Of a stretch of DNA of 64,000 bases, positions 11,260-24,579 are shown piece by piece (the stretch's first letter is position 1; the number at the start of each line of letters is the position of its first letter). The position numbers and the translations under genes were made by a program. The stretch spans positions 871,976 to 935,975 of the forward strand of contig NC_037254.1 in the NCBI RefSeq assembly GCF_000002425.4. The letters are read 5' to 3'. Below the pieces are notes generated by a model that worked only from the letters and a program-made list of their open reading frames with translations, made no database searches and had not been told where the DNA came from. The DNA is from Physcomitrium patens. Lineage: Eukaryota; Streptophyta; Bryopsida; Funariales; Funariaceae.

Positions 11260-11859
11260 ATATTTTGTTGTACTCCATATATTTGTAAAGTGGCATAGTG
11301 TGCCTATCTATACATGTAGGATGATGGCATGACAAGATGGTATGATCTACAATGATATGTGAGATATTTTTGTAGAAATTCAATAAAAAGTAGCTATCAC
11401 AAAGCTTATAATTCATACTCAAATATATCCACAAGCATCTAAGAATAAATAAATATAGAATAGTATACATTTAGAGCTTAAGATAAAAAATATATAATAA
11501 GAAAATTGCTTCAAATACTAACTCACTATCTAACCAAGTTTTCTCTTTTGAAAACACCAAAAATGACAAAAAAATAAGTGAAGAAGTAAGCTTTACCTCT
11601 AAGCCTTTTTATATACTAATTTTCTGAATATATGAACCAGTAGTCACTCATTCAGGCTACTACGAGCTTAAATAGAAAGATCAAATTTATATTGTAAAGA
11701 TTAAGGTGTTTGAAGGCAATGAGTAGTCTTTGAAAATAAGCATGTCAATGTATAGACTTAACTTGGTATGAAAACAAGAAAATATGTGAAGTCCACCTAG
11801 AACATCATTCATTGGCACATTCAAAACTTGCAAAATTTATGATTGATCATCATGGTTTT
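10141..11859. other. AT-rich DNA with a TA microsatellite
   Basis: No gene recognised. A long (TA)n run at 11212-11251 produces a spurious isoleucine-tyrosine ORF. The last few hundred bases may be the 5' flank of the transposase relic that follows. Confidence 0.4.
11212..11251. repeat. (TA)n microsatellite
   Basis: About 20 uninterrupted TA units. Confidence 0.95.
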
Positions 11860-13370
11860 CAGTTAGTAGATATGACTATTATAAGCAAAATTTTGGAACA
11901 TTCTTAGAATTGGCTCTAAATTAAAAAAGATGTACATTGAGGCCAAATAAAGAAGGTGAGACATTCCAAATATCCATAAGTGGACAAAGCTTTCATGTTG
12001 TGGTATGGTCAAATTTGTATACAAAAAGAAATTATCAATGATGCAATATTTTATAAGAAGGCAACTAAGTTTAGGGATGCTTTTGGCATCTCTCCAAAGG
12101 ACTTGAAGCATTCCTCATGGTGGTTATAAAAGTTTAAGTTTAAGCATGGAATTGCTTATCACAATCTTTATAGTGAATCAAGTAATGTAGATGCTCATAG
12201 TGTTCAAAATTTGCAATATAAATTGCTGGCAATAATTGCCACTTATGCTCCATAAGATGTTTTTAATTTTGATGAAATAAGCTTGTATTATAGGGCACCT
12301 CATTGAATGTGAGCCGATCTAAGGGGATGAAAAAGAAGAAGAACCATATTACTTTAGGGCTTTATATAAGCATTTTTGAAAAAGAACAATTCAAGATGAT
12401 TTTTATTCACAAATCAGCTCAATCAAGATATTTTTCTAAAGCTTTTGGTCACAATATTTTTGTGCATTACTACTACAATAATAATGAATAGATGAGTAAA
12501 ATTACTTTTACAAATTGGGTGATGTGTGAGGACAAAAAGATGGCTACATAATTAAGAGAATTTTTAATCTTATTAAACAATGTTACAAGCTATCAAGTTC
12601 AAGGTGAGCAAAAGAGCTTAATTGGTGGCTTTGAAGTGTTTGCTTTATTTAACATCATTCTCTTATTTTTTCTTATAAATATAACCTCAATTATTCAAAC
12701 ACTAAATCAAGGTATAATTATTGCTTTAAAATTATATTATAAGCAAAAATTGGTCGCTTTGACATTTGAATAGTATTTTATTTCAAGTTCAAGATAACAC
12801 TTAAGAGGCACTCATGTAGACTTACTACAATATATGATATAGATAGTTGCACCATAGAATACACTTGATATTGATACTATTTGCAATGGATGGATATCAT
12901 CAAACATCTTGCTTCTTCATTGGAATGCAAACATTTGAAATCTGAAAAGAAGAACAAAAAAAAAAATGAATGATAGAATTGTTGAATTGAAAAAGCTTAT
13001 TACAACTTTGGATCTAGGTAAAATGAAAGATGGCAATTCCATTAAAAAACTCATAGCTTCAAAATATATTGATATAGTTGATGAGGATTATATAGACACT
13101 GAATATTCTACTTCACAAATTGTTGATTTGATTTAGAATGGAGAGGTACTACTACAAGTTGAAAAACATTGTTAGGATGAAGACCAAGATAATGGATCAA
13201 TGGATATGAATTATATAGAATATATAAAAATTAAGTGGATTGAAGCTTGTGTTGCTTGCCAAAAGTTGTTGGATTTTATAATAGGTGAAGGATCATCAAG
13301 TTTTATGCACTCTGAGTTGTTGCAGATAGAATGGATTAGTGACAAACTTTCTAAAATGTATGCTGCTTAG
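11860..13370 (+). pseudogene. Pogo/Tigger-type (DDE_1, CENP-B-like) DNA transposase relic
   Basis: The plus strand, with stops and frame changes, gives the ordered blocks of a Tigger-like transposase. There is a CENP-B type helix-turn-helix region (KAFMLWYGQ, FRDAFGISPKDLKHSSWWL, FKFKHGIAYHN), then the first catalytic block FNFDEISLYYRAP at about 12265. GMKKKKNHITLGLYIS...FIHKSAQSRYFSKAFG follows (12303-12491), then LLNNVTSYQVQGEQ at about 12570 and TSIIQTLNQGIIIALK at about 12690. A C-terminal tail ends MYAA-stop at 13370. Intact relatives have aspartates in LLLDN and PLDQG; here these read NN and LNQ. Only the first acidic residue remains, so the enzyme is dead even without its stops. Cut-and-paste transposition would have been its role. 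Confidence 0.75.
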
Positions 13371-14569
13371 GTAATTGCTACTAAGTACTCCAAAGGTGGG
13401 AGTTTTTCATTGTAGAATTAAAATTGACAATAAATATTGTAACATTGATTTTAAATATATCAATATTCATGGTTTATGTAAATAAGTAATGAAAGTTGTA
13501 CATATTAGTTATTTTAATAGTTTAATATTATTATTTGTACATAATTTTTTTACAAATGTCACATGTTGATTTTTTAATATATATTTTTATTATGAAGTAT
13601 AATGTAGTGAGAGCTAAAGTAGTTAATTAGTATTTTTTTCAAAACTATATACAATCTTTTTAGCATTTTTAGGCAATTCTTTTGAGCACCTATATGCATT
13701 TTTCAACACTAATATACAATTTTAGTACTTAAAATCTTACATTTCCTTTTATTTCTATTATATCACAATTCCAACTAAGATCTCTATAATCACACTATCA
13801 AATTTATACTAAAAACCTCATTTTAATCACATGTACTCTGATTGCTAAAGGTGTGATAATAAAAGATTTAAATGTGCTATTTTTTTATCTTTCACTATTT
13901 AGTAAATATAGGAGGATGGCATCCACATGAAAATTTTTGTACCACATTACTATTGAATCCAAATTTTTGTGTCACTTTTTCATTGGAATTTGTGAATCAA
14001 ATTATGATATATAGCATATTTAAAAAATATTTTCAGTTATTTTTATAAAAAAAATTGCTATGGCAATACAATATACAGTAAAGCTTCATTCATTGAGTTT
14101 ATATGACAACCAAACAATTGGACAAATATATTGTGAAATTATTGAGAAGAAGAATATTATTTGAAAAGATGCCAATTGGACATAATATAACATAGTCACC
14201 ACCTAAAACATTTTCTAAAGTGATAGCATTGGAATTCATGGATTTTTTATTTTTTAAACTTTGACTAAATTTGAAGAATCTTTCTTATCTCTTATTATTA
14301 TTTAAATTATTTTTTAATCTTATTGTGCATTATTCTTTTATGAGTGAAGACACTACTCAATGTGAATTTTTACCACATATGATAATTTCTTGGAAATGCC
14401 AACTCACTTATTAAAAAGTATGGTCTTTGTAATTATCGTTTTACTTATTCTACAATTTCTTTCAAAATAAACATGTATAGAGGAATTTGAATACATGGAA
14501 AGACTAAGTGCATGAGCTTTACTTGTTAGGGTCACACAATTAACTGTATTTCGAACCACTAAAACACCA
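13371..14569. other. AT-rich DNA with one possible transposon terminus
   Basis: Downstream flank of the transposase relic. No gene is seen. The only structured signal is a Pogo-like end at 14076, listed separately. Confidence 0.35.
14076..14160 (+). mobile_element. Possible terminus of a second Pogo-like transposon
   Basis: TA followed by CAGTAAAGCTTCATTCATTGAG, the form of Pogo/Tigger terminal inverted repeats (TA target, CAGTA or CAGTG start). It points to the right, away from the transposase relic, so it would be the start of a different or rearranged copy. A matching opposite end was not found. Confidence 0.3.
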
Positions 14570-15125
14570 AGAAACACTACAATGCTTCCTTTCAGTAACA
14601 ATACTCCTTCATCAAATGATAACAACAGTGTGCAACCTTGCACTGTTAAAAGAGTGCTCAAATCTCATAAATTCCATCCAACACCAAGAATAATAGACTT
14701 CACTCCAATCAATCTAGATTCACAAAATTTCTATAATCACAGACTTTCTCTGTCGAAACACAAACACAACTCTCAATAAACAACAATCATAATCAATCTT
14801 CTAATAACTTCTCATATAATTCAATTACATAATACTCCAATTATATAATTAATAACTCATAAATCAATCTCTGATTTATTTCACAGACTCACTTCTCAAT
14901 ATTCAAAAACTATCTATTACTCTTCAACAACAAAGAAAACAAAGAAACAAAGAGGTAGCACCAAGTTTAACCCCGGCTTATGACTATCACAATCTGGCAC
15001 CCCAACAAACTTCTACAACTCCTATATAATTGCTACTGATTTCTAGATCCTAACCGTAATCCTATAATTAACCGCTTTTAATAACTAAATCAACCATCCG
15101 TCCTCCTCAACTGACTATTCTATGG
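14570..15125 (-). repeat. Solo LTR related to the 34.7-42.5 kb gypsy family
   Basis: Shares with the LTRs at 34710-35478 and 41788-42459 the segment AAAGAGGTAGCACCAAG..., then CGGCTTATGACTATCAC, the later ...CTAACCGT...CCATC tract, and an end near CTATTCTA. No internal domains flank it. Ends are approximate and no target duplication was found. Confidence 0.5.
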
Positions 15126-18100
15126 ACTATTAATCTATTTTACCAATATCTTATAAAAATGAACTAATATCTATTTTAAAGTCTTCTAATAGCTATAATA
15201 TTATGGATTTGTATAATTTTTTTCATGGTTTTTTAGACCTTGTGGAAAATTTTTAACCATTTTTTTTCTAAAGCACTCTTCTTTGCAAAATTCATGCTTA
15301 AAATAGTGGAATATGCATTTAGCATGTACACTTGTATACTAATTAATACAAAAAATGATGCATTTATTGCCTTCAAGTCTAAATAAATTGAAATATTTAA
15401 ATAATTTCAATTATAATGCTAATTAAAAATGGAATATCAGCCATTTCTATATTGCCAAAAAATTACATCTTGTGATATCTAAGAAGGATGTTTATTTATT
15501 AAAACCACAAAAAATTTTATTAATATTCTTTAATAATTATATTCAATAAGAAATAATTCAAACTTATTCTTAGATAATTTATTTTTGAACTTATTGCTTA
15601 ATTTTCTTACAAATATTTGAAATTTAATTTAAGATGAAACTAAAATAAATTATAGTTTGGTTTATATATAGTTCTAAAATATGCACCTATCATTATTTTG
15701 ATTATTTATATATATAAAAGTTAAATTTTGGCATTTTGAATAATTAAAAAGTAAAATTCTTTTAATAAATATTTATATTAAATTATGAAATATTTACTTT
15801 AATTTTTTTAAAAATATCTTTATTATTTTTTAAAACAAAACCAATATTATATTGATGATAAAATTATCTTATAATTTATTTGTATTATGAAATTAATAAA
15901 GTTTTAGAATTTTCATCCTCATCAAAAACAACACTATTTACTATAATCTATCACAAATAATATGAATTTTAAAAGAGTAAAATATAAATATATATTTCTT
16001 TATAAATAAATAAAATTTAATGAAAAGTTTATCACCGTCCAACACATTATTAAATCCAACATAAAACACACAATGACTACAATAAGCAAATGTAATTGTT
16101 GTAATTTATAAATCATACATTTTTTAAATTTTAATTATACATAATTTTTATAAAAGATAGATCTAATCATATAAATTCAACCTACATCTTACTATATATA
16201 TTTTTCTATTCAAAGATCATCATTATATTGAACTTTCAAGTTGTATTTTATAATACATCTTTACAAATGTCAAATCTAGAGCTATCCATGGATGTTGAAG
16301 GATTAAATATTTTTAAAGAATACCATTTCATATTAGCAAAATTTATAAAAATATACAAAAGCTTTGAAATGTGCAAGATTTATACTCATCTGATGGGATG
16401 TTAAAATAAATAAGTACATGCCATGTGGAAATTATGATTTGACAGCATAGTGCTGAACCTACTATGGTGATACAAAAATAAATTAATATGAATAAAAATG
16501 TATGGGTCAACAACATGCATATGTGTATAACAATAGTGATAATCTTAAGCATACACATAAAATTTAAAATCAAATGGCTATAATGTACCTCAAATGAAAG
16601 TCTTATCATTCAAGCTCTAATTTTGTGAATTTTGTAGACATGACATATTGGCTATACAAATGATTTTAAATGAGCCACTCAAACATGACCCATTTTATGT
16701 CTCATATATTTACAGCTGATTCAAAATTTAGGTGCCAATAATTATATATTTTGTAAAAATAAGAATATGCATTCCAAGAAATAAATTTCTAAACTTTGAT
16801 GAATGTTGATGTAACATCAAGGTTTTAAATTCATCACAAGCAATTGGATAAAATTCTTGGCTGTGAAAGTGGATGCAATAGGGTAGACCTTGTTTGGATT
16901 CTAGAAGGTGGCGAGATCAATTTAAAATTTCAATACTTAGGTTTCATAATTTTCCAACTATTGGTATTTATCTTTTTTAGATTTTTTTTATCAAAGCTAT
17001 TATTAACTAATAAAATAATTGCTCCATATAAATTCATTTTAAAAAAAGAATATATTTTTTTCACTTAACTAAATATATAATTGAAGAGATAAAGGTGGAG
17101 AGATTAAACTTACAAATTAAAATCTTTTATCAGCCCAAAATAAATAGCTTTGTTTCTATAAGTTAATACCTGCAACACTATAAGTATTGTATTTAAAATT
17201 TTAATATTAATACAAACCAAATCAAACAAATATTAGAACTTAAAGAAATGAGGTGCTCATAACATATCAGTTTATAATATTAGATATTCACAATTCTCTA
17301 TTTAAATCTCAAAAGCATCATATTAAATTGTACTTGCTCCACAAAAACAAATTGAGAGCTTTACTTATTTCTCTTCACTAAAAACATTAAACATAAGATA
17401 CAACAAGCAAGAGCCTCACATATCTCTTCTCAATCATGCTTTTAAATCATCAAATATATGACAAAATAAGCAATAGCCTCATTCATCTCCTCCAACCATC
17501 ACTCTTACTTCAACTAGCATTCAACTATTTCTAATTGTGTAGAAGTATATAGATTTATAGTTGGAGCAATGAAAGACTATTACCAAATGCTCTCTAATTT
17601 CATATCATATGTTAGAGAGGATTTAATAATAATTTTAGTAACTTATGCATCATACAATCTTAACTTAAGTACTACAGTAAATGTTTTGAAATTCTCAAGG
17701 CATTGTAGCACAACTTATAGTTTCAAAAGATTTAATGCCTACTTTCTTTGCACCTTCACCACCACTTTTCTTTGCCAAAATCATCATATTTATTAATTTG
17801 GGATTTTAGCATGAATTTAAAATTTTACAAACCTTTAATGTGGTCACCTTAAAAAATTATATTTTCTATACTTAGCTAATTTATAAACTATATATATTTA
17901 CTATAAATTACTTATATGGCTAATTTAAGTCATATTTAAATTAAAATGTTCTATTTAAATTATAATAATGTAAGCTTTAGAACTTTGAAAAATTCCAAAT
18001 TAATGAATATAGTGTTTTAAGCATACATACATTAAAACTTCAACCAATAATGTTTTCAACAAACAAAAATAAAATATAATAAATTTACTAAAAAGTCTAT

Positions 18101-21059
18101 TAATTATATTTATTATTCAAATACTAAAATTAAATTGATTAAAAAAAAATAATCATTTTTTTAATATAATTAGATCACATTTGAAATTAGTTCATTATCT
18201 AGTAGAAAAGTTATAATAAAAAAAGAGCTTCAAAGTCTGCAATTGATTCAATGGCATGCATCTCTGCCATAACTACAAGATTTATGTAACTTTCTATACC
18301 ATTTATCTTTTGTTGCTAAAAATCTCCAAGTGTAAGAAATTTTTAAGAATTCTATACAATTAATAGACCAATAACAACCTAATCCATCATTTGCCATGAA
18401 ATTAATGGATTTTTATATTTATAAACTAAGGTAGAAATGTACAAGGTTTACATTTGAATTAAAATTTCTCTCTATGAAGATTATAGTGAACCTCAAATGC
18501 AATATCAATCCATAAGCCTTTGATAACAAAATCTTCTAGTGATGCTAATCTTAAGTTTAAGAGAGGGTTAGAAGCAATAAGATACAAAGAAAAAGAGCTT
18601 GAATGCATAAGACTTCTTTGACCGGATTATTTCAAAATGTATTACTAGCAAATGTGTTGCACTTTTTCCACCAAAGATTGCAATTTTCTGTTGTAAAATA
18701 TGATATTAAACCACCACAAATTGATATCTTTGGATACATTACAAATAGTGTTGCAAAAATAACCTAGCCTTATCTTTTTTCTATCTTACAAAATCAAGTC
18801 CATACTCCCAATCAAGTTGTATCTCAATAATAGAAAATCTACAAAATCTTTCATTATCCTCATCTATCTAGTATTGAGAGAAATTCTAATTGTGAAGGGA
18901 GGCACTAAAAACAAGTCTATCTCTAAATGCTAAATAATACTACAATCATATTACTATCAATATTAGTTATTCAAATAAGAATTGAAGTTTTTATATCTTT
19001 TCAAAGTTTTTGAGATGAGAACTTATAGTTAATTAGTACAAATTGTGTTGTACCAAAAGAGGTCAAGGAAGATATATCACTAAGGCTTAATCAATATATT
19101 TTTTGATAGGAGCTTATCTAAAATATAATCTTCATGGCAAGGAAGTTCCATTACAAAGAAAAGTTTGATAGTGGGCATCTCGTTCAACATTGCTACATTT
19201 GTTATTGTTCAAATTCATAAAAAACTTAATAAAAGAGAAAATATAGTCACATAGAATTCCATATTGTTGTGTAAGCTCTTATTATCTCACATAAAATTTT
19301 GTAAAGCTAAGTGGAATCAAATTAATATTATTCAAATATTATAAATATGCATCAATAAGATCTTTTTAATTTTTTTGGTATTTTAAGTATGTTAGCTTAA
19401 TTGCACACATATCAAAATGGTCTTAAAATATAATGGAATAAAAACTATTTCTATATTTCCAATCTTTTTGTATAATTTTGTAGAATAAAAAAGCTATTTA
19501 GTGTGAATTTTATCACATTTGGTAATTATTTGCAAGTTCTAATTTACACCTTCAAGATTGTGATCTATTAATTATAATATAAATTTTATATATACTTATG
19601 TTTACTATTGATTATAGTTTATTCTAAGTTGTAAGTATTGATTATGATTAGGAATTATACATTTGAGGGATTTATATATTTATAATTAATATTTTTCTAC
19701 TTAGCAAAATTTTGTTAGATAGTCCTTGATGAAACAAGGAAATCATATTCCAACAAAATTTTGAACAATTGTATGTTGATATCAATGAGACTTCACAATC
19801 TACAAAAGATTGTTGCTTAAGCTACTTTATAGAGCTTGGAAATAACTTCTCTTTGGACAAATTTGCTAGTGCCATCAATCTTTTACATTCAATATGCTGA
19901 TAGAGGCTCAAGTTACAAACATAAATTCATAGGTTGGAGTACATAGATTCTAACAAATTACTTTGGTGATTGCATTCAAAAAATTGTAAAAAATTAGCAA
20001 CACAAAGGAAATAGTAAAAAAATATTATAATAGTAATAATAAATAGATATTTAGTTTTATTTTTTCTAGGACTTCTTAATGGTTGTTCATGCAAAAAATG
20101 CCAAATTTACAAGCATAAGCCATGGTCTACATAATACAATTAATATAAATTACAAACTCTTTTTGCACATGCAAAAATTTCCAAAAATTTCCAAAATTTC
20201 ATGCATCTCCTATTGAGCATCTTTTCCTTCTAAAAAGACCCTTGTACATTTGGTATACTTTATTTTTTTGCTTCACACATGATGATAGAAATAACTTGTA
20301 TAAAATCATAAAATTAACTTATATAAATATTTTGTTCCTTTTTGAAACTATATGTTGTTTGATTTTATAATATATCTCTTATAAAAAAAAATTCAATTAA
20401 ATTTATACATCTAAAAATGGCTATTTTTCCTTTAGAGATTAATTATGAGGTCATTAATAAAAATTTATTTTAGATTTTTTTTAAATAAAAATTTTATTTT
20501 TATTTAATATTTTATTTCAAATATAAAATCATCCAACTAAGAAAGTGAGACATTTTAAGTCTATTTTTTGATGCACTTTGAAATTTTGAAAATTAATAAA
20601 ACTATATTTTTTATAAAACTTTAAAATTTATATTTTTTATGGAACCTTGTGGTTTCTTTTAGGAACTCATATACACTACTTGTGAGCCTTGGTGAAGCTT
20701 GAGGTTCTAATCTCTTAAGCAAGTTATCCTTGAGGTAAAAATTATTTATTTACTTGTTATTTTTTAAATCTTCATAACTTACTCATAATAATTCGGATTT
20801 ATATATTTCTTACACCATTGAAAAGATAAAAAAAATTATTTTTATAAAAGTAAACTTTTTACTTTTATTTTTTACTTTTTATTGAGTAAAAACTTAATGA
20901 AGAAATTATGACTAATTTGATAGTATAAAATTGCTTCATTGCACTTGTTTCACTTGTTTTTTGTGTTTTGCTCCTTTTATCCTTCTTCTTGCTACTTTCA
21001 CTTCACACCATCAATTACAAACAACCCTTAATTGAGGCCATCTTGTAATTTGGATTGAA
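15126..21059. other. Six kilobases of AT-rich DNA without a recognisable gene or element
   Basis: I searched both strands for transposase, RT, integrase, gag and cellular gene signatures and found none I would defend. A degenerate direct duplication of about 62 bp (GCAAGAGCCTCACATATCTC and AGCAATAGCCTCATTCATCT, about 17400-17510) is visible. The stretch is probably old decayed repeats. Confidence 0.4.
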
Positions 21060-21606
21060 GAGTGAATTTATACTTACAATAATCACCAAAAATATCTAAA
21101 TATTAGCTCCAAAGTCTTATTGTATCTAAAATATCCAATTTTTAGAAAGTTATGACATGCTTGAAAAACTTGTAAATATATTTCTCCTTCTAAAACATAG
21201 AGACAACCTCTAAAATAGACTAAGTTATTTTTGAATTCAAACTTAGAAGTATCATGAAACTTAATAGAAGTATTTTTGATCATATAAATAAAAAGATCAA
21301 AGGACATATTTGATTGAATTTACTTAACAAATGATGAATCAATAGTCAATGTTGATTTTATTGCTTGATGATGAAATTGCTCACGCTTCAAGACAACTAT
21401 TTTTTGTTGATCAAAAGTTACATCTTTTTCTTTTGGTGCAAGAAAAAAATGTCTAAAAAGTGCATTTGAAAAACTTTGTTGTTTTTCAAGTGGATATGTG
21501 ATTATAAAATCAAATCTTGATAATGACATGTTTTAATGAGCTTAATAATAATTCAATATCTATACTAATACAAAGTACTTGAAATTCTTGTGATTTATAC
21601 ACACAA

Positions 21607-22937
21607 TGTCATATAACATATTATATTATTTGAAAATACATTGAGCACTTATCTATAGAAGGTGAAGTTATATTTTATAAATATCCAAGAAATATTAATA
21701 GGTTTCATCCATATAAGAAGAATGTAATTTGAATTTTAATTCAAAAGTATTTAAAATTAATATAAAATACTTAAAAATACTTTTTTTAGTAATTTCAACC
21801 ATATACAAATTCTAATTGTCTTACTACTTTTATAATTAGGCAATTTTTATTTTTCCTTTGTAAGTATTAATTCTAATCAATGAGCTTCAACAAGCTATAA
21901 TTTTTAATTTGATTATCTACTTAATATAAAATTTTACAAAAAAATACCACTTTAAGTCTTTTTTATACTTAGAATAATTTAATCCAATCCAACTTACAAA
22001 GTATGAAAAAATATCCAAAAAACTGCACTAATGTCACTCAGTCGCCAATTTGAAAGTTGATGCAGATGTTCTTGTAGTAATTTCTCCAATTATTAACTTC
22101 AGCTCAAAATTGGTGTATAGTTTGATCTTCAAATCTTTTAAGATCATACCATATTTCAGCTTGTTCCAACTAATAGATCTTTAGATATCATAGAAATCCT
22201 ATTAAATCCCATACTATCAACTTTTGATACTCTCTTATATCAAAAACTAGATATCTTTCAATTGCATTGTTAAATTAATAAAAAAATTTAGATACACTTT
22301 GCACATTCAATTAATCAAACATTATTAAATTTTGAATTATAGATGTGATACCAATTGTAAGAACTAGCCAAGAATACTACCTCTAATTGTATTGCTTAAA
22401 TCCAAAGTCACTAATATAAATCCTAATATTGAATAATGATTGCTAAGTCATTCCAAATCCTATAAAAAAAAATTTATACTTTTAAAATAAGCTTAAACTA
22501 GCTCTCTAATATTAATTATCAATCTCCAAATGCCTCTATATTTTGTCTTAGGTGATTATTTTAATAGATAGAGATTTTATTTTGATCTTCTTCTACAAAC
22601 AATCAATCCTTAAGTATCAATCTAATCCATCTTTGGAATTTTTTAGTCCAATTCTAATTTAAATTTAATCTTAATATCAATCATATTAATTATTAATTTT
22701 TTCATTCTATTCTTATTAATTTATGATCTTTTTAAGAAATTAAAAGATTTTTTACAATTTAGAAGGTAAAATTATTAACCAACCTTATATCTACTAGCTA
22801 TTAAGACAAAATAATAAACTAAGAGGCTTTTATAAAAGTCATGTTTAAATATCTTAAATTATTATTAAATAAAGAAAATTAAAAATTAATTAAAATATCA
22901 TTTTTGATTATATTTTTACCATATAGTCGTATTATAA
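21607..22937 (+). repeat. Solo LTR, family B (copy 2), inside RNase H of family-A copy 2
   Basis: The gypsy RNase H reading is interrupted exactly here. Left of it the sequence matches the complement of DHKNLKYF; right of it, at about 22940, the match to copy 1 resumes at the next bases. The insert is the reverse complement of 1268-2579. A target duplication cannot be read with confidence. Confidence 0.65.
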
Positions 22938-24027
22938 TATAGTAATGATGATTGGATTATAAGAGCCTTGTAGATAATGATATCATTCCTATAAATAATT
23001 TATAATTATAAAAAGTTTATTATTATGGATTTTGTAGTTGATCTCTATTACTAAAATTTTCTTAAAATAAAAAACTATTAGATGGCATTTATTATCTACT
23101 CTCATTTATAATAATATTACATCCAAAGTATAATTTGATATATCTTTTTTTATAAAATATACCTTAGAAAAGTTAACACAATATAAGTTTGGTATAGAAA
23201 TAAATTCTTCCTTCAAAGTATCAAAAGATGCTTCAATTTCTTTATTCTACTCAAGTTTGTCTATGCAAATCAAATGTATAAGTGAAGCTATAACTTGAAA
23301 AAAAATTGATGAAGATTCAATATTAATTAATAAATTCTAAAAAGCATTACACATCTCTTATTATTTTTGAAAATTTCCAATCTATGATAGTTTGGACCTT
23401 CTATGTATCTATTATTAGCCCTTTGTTGGAAATGATGTATCTTAAGAAGTCATCTTGAGTAGTGTGGAATACACACTTTTCTATCTTAGCATATAATCTT
23501 GCATCTTTAAATTTTTATAATACTGACAAACATGAAGTTCATGTTTTTTTATATTTTTAGAATAAAGTAGAATATCATCTAAATAATAAATAATAAAATC
23601 ATCAAGAAACTAACAAAAAATGCTATTTATGAGATGTTGAAAAGTAGTTGATATATTTGTGAATCCAAAAGGCATGACATTATATTCAAATTTTCTATAC
23701 CTAGTTTTAAGAGCAATCCTCTATTTATCTCTTTTTTGGATGTAGACTAGATGTATGCTCCTTACGAATCTATTTTTGTATAGATATTTGCTTAATTAAG
23801 TTGGTTAAGAAGTCTTGAAATTAGATGTTGGAGATACATATGCTTCATGGTGATCTTGCTAAGTTTTTGAGAGCCTATGTACTCCATAGAGATCTATTAT
23901 TTTTCTTCACAAATAAGATAGGAGATTTTGCTAGAAATTTTGAATGACATATGAAGTTCGTAGCCAAATATTCAACAATATACTCCTTAAATATAGCCAA
24001 TCTATTTTGCGATAAGTTGTAGATTGG

Positions 24028-24579
24028 TGTCAAGGACAAAGACTCGATGAGGGAAAATATACACCAAAAGGCTATCTCGATATAATAAGTCAAAATATAA
24101 ACAAGTAGGTATATTAAAAGGAAACTGGAATGGCTATTGCCACAAGACAAGAAACTAAAGACTCTTGAACTTGGACGAGAAGCAAGAAAAGAGTTGACAA
24201 GAGTGAAGAAGCCTTCACTCTTGTCTCTATATATACTATCTAACTAGGGGCTACGTGGCGACGTTCTATAGGACCTCCAATATATGTTGACTTTGTATGA
24301 CACATGCCTTGACTTACAAGGCAAGTTTTTCTACGTGTGGGCCACATAGTTAGCTTGATCTTCAAGCTAACAACATGTGTGGCACATGGCCAACTTGTTG
24401 ACCACGTTTCTAATCCAAAAAGTCAATTAAAGACACCTATGAAGTCAAAGCAGTGTCTAAGAAGTTTCTAGGAAGCTTCTATATTAAATATTATAGAATT
24501 AACTTACTTTTATCTACTTTTACTTACTTCTACCTATTTCTATATGTAATTATTAGCTTACATGATTATGGCCGTGACA
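24028..24579 (-). repeat. Solo family-A LTR with perfect 5-bp target duplication
   Basis: 552 bp, starting TGTCAAGGAC and ending GTGACA on the plus strand (TGTCACGG...CTTGACA on the minus). It is flanked by ATTGG at 24023-24027 and again at 24580-24584. The flanks join to give continuous gypsy pol sequence (compare about 4760-4790), so a full element inserted in an older copy and was later reduced to one LTR by recombination. It is the best preserved LTR of the family here and fixes the family's boundaries. Confidence 0.92.
24201..24236 (-). promoter_or_regulatory. LTR promoter: TATA stretch and start-proximal inverted repeat
   Basis: On the minus strand GTATATATAG (24227-24236) is followed by GAGACAA and then the inverted repeat occupying 24201-24220 (8-bp arms GAGTGAAG and CTTCACTC, 4-base loop). 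A TATA-directed start would fall in or beside the hairpin. The same arrangement occurs in the other family-A LTRs. Confidence 0.6.

Noticed and set aside
11195-11470. ORF rich in Ile-Tyr repeats
   Set aside because: Created by the (TA)n microsatellite at 11212-11251.
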